The notes below the pieces were generated by a model. The model saw nothing but the letters and a program-made list of their open reading frames with translations, was not told the origin of the DNA and searched no databases. Shown one piece after another: positions 5,583 to 6,926 of a stretch of 6,926 nucleotides of DNA; positions within the stretch are counted from its first letter, which is position 1, and each line of letters opens with the position of its first letter. The DNA comes from Thaumarchaeota archaeon S13 (lineage in GTDB: Archaea > Thermoproteota > Nitrososphaeria > Nitrososphaerales > Nitrosopumilaceae): assembly GCA_003724275.1 (NCBI GenBank), contig RHFA01000064.1:1-6926 (forward strand). The letters are read 5' to 3'. Both the position numbers and the translations under genes were made by a program.

Positions 5583-6773
5583 TTATCTCAAGGGCGGCGA
5601 GCCGATGCCCGGCCGCTCGTCGAGCGTGAGCGTGACGAGGCGCTCGGCGCCGTCGCGCAGGACGCGCAGCGATATCGAGTCCCCGACGGCCTTTTCGCGC
5701 TGCAGGTGGACGAGTATGTCGTCGATCTTGCGCACGTCCAGGCCGTCGACGGCGAGTATGACGTCGCCTCCGATCGAGACCGGCGAGCCGCCGACCTCGA
5801 CGATGACGGTGCTCCCGCGCAGGCCCGCCTTGTCTGCCGGCCCGCCGCGCGCGACGCCCGATATGAGAAATCCCCTCGAGTCCTCGAGGCCCAGGGCCCG
5901 CGCGAGGTCGGGGTATATGTCAATCCCCGAGACGCCTATCCACGGGTGGAGGTACTCGCCGTCAGATATCAGGCGCGGGACCACCTTTAGCATCGTCTGC
6001 GAGGGAACCGCAAACCCAATCCCGACAAACTGGCCCGTGTCCGTCTGTATCGCCGTGTTCATGCCTATCACCTCGCCGGCCGAGTTTAGCAGCGGGCCGC
6101 CCGAGTTGCCGGGGTTTATCGGCGCGTCTATCTGGATAATGTCAGGGATTGAAAAGTCGCTCTCTGGCGCGGGCAGCAGGCGCCCGAGCTGGCTGACAAT
6201 GCCGGAGGTCATCGACCCCGAGAGGCCAAACGGGTTGCCGATGGCGGCCACGGGCTCGCCGACGCGGATCGCCGACGAGTCTCCTATGGGCAGGGGCCGC
6301 AGGAGGGCCGGCCCGGAGTCTGCCCTTATCACGGCGACGTCGGTGAACGGGTCGACGCCGACGATCTCGGCGTTGTACGAGCGGCCGTCAAGAAAAGTCA
6401 CCGTGATCCTCCCGCGCCCGTCTACGACGTGCTCGTTTGTGATGATGTGGCCCTGCTCGTCATAGACAAACCCCGAGCCAGACCCGCCGGACTGGAGCCG
6501 CGGATCCGGCGAGATCACGCGCACGCTCACGACTCCGCCCTCGACGCGCTCAAATATCTCGGCTAGCGGGATTGTTCCCGCCGCGGGCCGCGCCATTGGC
6601 TCGACTGGCATGACGCGCGGCGGCTCGGGCTCGCGCGGCGGCGCAGGCACGCCAATCTCGCCGCGCGGGGCTACCACGGGCACGTCGGACTGTGGCACCG
6701 TCGCCACTAGCGCGGCGATTGCCACGATAACGACGCCCGTGACGCCGGCTGCGGTGCTGTCGAGCCTGCTCAA
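5583..6773 (-). CDS. HtrA/Deg-family membrane-anchored serine protease with PDZ domain
   Basis: The protein is a trypsin-fold protease expected to face outside the cytoplasmic membrane and degrade or chaperone damaged proteins. From the preferred TTG start at 6773 it has 396 residues. A short N-terminus (SRLDST) is followed by a hydrophobic helix at about 6-26 and a proline-rich linker at about 27-69. The protease domain then shows the triad TNEHVVDG (His115), DPFTDVAVI (Asp145) and NPGNSGGPLL (Ser224). One PDZ domain covers about 278-387 (start WIGVSGIDIYP, with GGPADKAGL). TTG is chosen over the in-frame ATG at 6860 for two reasons: a TATA-like box lies 29 bases before it, and the ATG start would overlap the end of an upstream frame and add 29 Arg/Ala-rich residues. 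If ATG is used, add 29 to the positions given. The gene probably heads the transcript running into cofG and cofH. htrA, degP and degQ cannot be told apart here, so no symbol is given. Confidence 0.92.
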   Translation of the reverse strand: MSRLDSTAAGVTGVVIVAIAALVATVPQSDVPVVAPRGEIGVPAPPREPEPPRVMPVEPMARPAAGTIPLAEIFERVEGGVVSVRVISPDPRLQSGGSGSGFVYDEQGHIITNEHVVDGRGRITVTFLDGRSYNAEIVGVDPFTDVAVIRADSGPALLRPLPIGDSSAIRVGEPVAAIGNPFGLSGSMTSGIVSQLGRLLPAPESDFSIPDIIQIDAPINPGNSGGPLLNSAGEVIGMNTAIQTDTGQFVGIGFAVPSQTMLKVVPRLISDGEYLHPWIGVSGIDIYPDLARALGLEDSRGFLISGVARGGPADKAGLRGSTVIVEVGGSPVSIGGDVILAVDGLDVRKIDDILVHLQREKAVGDSISLRVLRDGAERLVTLTLDERPGIGSPPLR

Positions 6774-6798
6774 CGGCGCGCCGCCGGAGCGCGTGCGG

Positions 6799-6805
6799 CT
6801 AAAAG
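6799..6805 (-). promoter_or_regulatory. TATA-like box for the htrA-cofG-cofH transcript
   Basis: On the minus strand CTTTTAG is the only A/T run between the stop at 6820 and the proposed TTG start at 6773. Its centre is about 29 bases before that TTG, which fits a leaderless or nearly leaderless archaeal transcript. It lies inside a 46-base gap between genes, as a promoter should. This is inferred from position only. Confidence 0.5.
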
Positions 6806-6819
6806 TCTTGCCGGCGCGC

Positions 6820-6926
6820 CTACGTGGGCAGGCCCGTGCCGCCGCGGGCCATGCGCGCAAGCTCGTACGACCTGCCCCTCCACGAGACGGCGCGGCGCGA
6901 GCGAGCTCCGAGTATGCCGGCGAGGA
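6820..6926 (-). CDS. C-terminal end of an unidentified protein (partial)
   Basis: A minus-strand frame enters from the right edge and ends at a TAG (6822-6820) after 34 visible residues, LAGILGARSR then RAVSWRGRSYEL and a tail ending GGTGLPT. The 5' part lies outside the window. The WRGRSY segment is reminiscent of the C-terminal end of some family 2 glycosyltransferases (W-R/K-G-R-x-Y). This is a weak impression from a few residues and is not a call. The other two minus frames are also open here and give Arg/Ala/Pro-rich peptides, which favours this one as coding. It supports the later htrA start. Confidence 0.45.
   Translation of the reverse strand, partial: LAGILGARSRRAVSWRGRSYELARMARGGTGLPT

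Noticed and set aside
4532..5629. 365-codon plus-strand frame opposite cofG
   Set aside because: It is antisense to a certain CofG. The product is Ser/Arg/Ala-rich without motifs.
5605..6465. 286-codon plus-strand frame opposite htrA
   Set aside because: It is antisense to a protease with an intact catalytic triad and looks like a shadow of its codon pattern.

Overview
The window is a very GC-rich stretch (about two thirds G+C by eye) that reads as an archaeal chromosome, most likely a high-GC thaumarchaeon (Nitrosopumilales/Cenarchaeum-type, possibly host-associated). Three things support this. The F420-precursor enzymes CofG and CofH are separate adjacent genes. TATA-like boxes sit about 29-30 bases before start codons, which implies leaderless or nearly leaderless mRNAs. 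Isoleucine ATA and arginine AGG codons are frequent despite the high GC. The lineage is an inference and cannot be proven without a database search.

Layout: (1) Bases 1-411 carry a degenerate tandem array with a 114-bp unit, rich in short perfect inverted repeats and not convincingly coding. A gene-free spacer with a TATA-like box at 531-537 follows. (2) A plus-strand pair comes next. It is a 199-residue membrane-anchored protein with a His- and Cys-containing outer domain (function unknown), then ilvD (dihydroxy-acid dehydratase) after a 1-base gap. (3) ilvD meets a 75-residue minus-strand putative zinc-binding protein tail to tail, and their stop codons overlap. (4) The rest is a compact minus-strand block, in transcription order: the C-terminal end of an unidentified gene entering from the right edge, an HtrA/Deg-family serine protease with a PDZ domain, cofG, cofH and the small Cys/His protein. 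CofG follows htrA by 8 bases, cofH overlaps cofG by an ATGA junction, and the small gene follows cofH by 38 bases. A double inverted repeat fills that last gap.

How the genes relate: CofH and CofG act in sequence to make Fo, the deazaflavin core of coenzyme F420, from tyrosine and the ribityl-diaminouracil riboflavin precursor. IlvD makes the 2-keto acid precursors of branched-chain amino acids. HtrA is a membrane-tethered quality-control protease whose link to F420 synthesis is only positional. No complete new defence, mobile or CRISPR system is visible. The least explained parts are the 114-bp structured repeat array, the His/Cys membrane protein and the small CxxC/CxxH protein.
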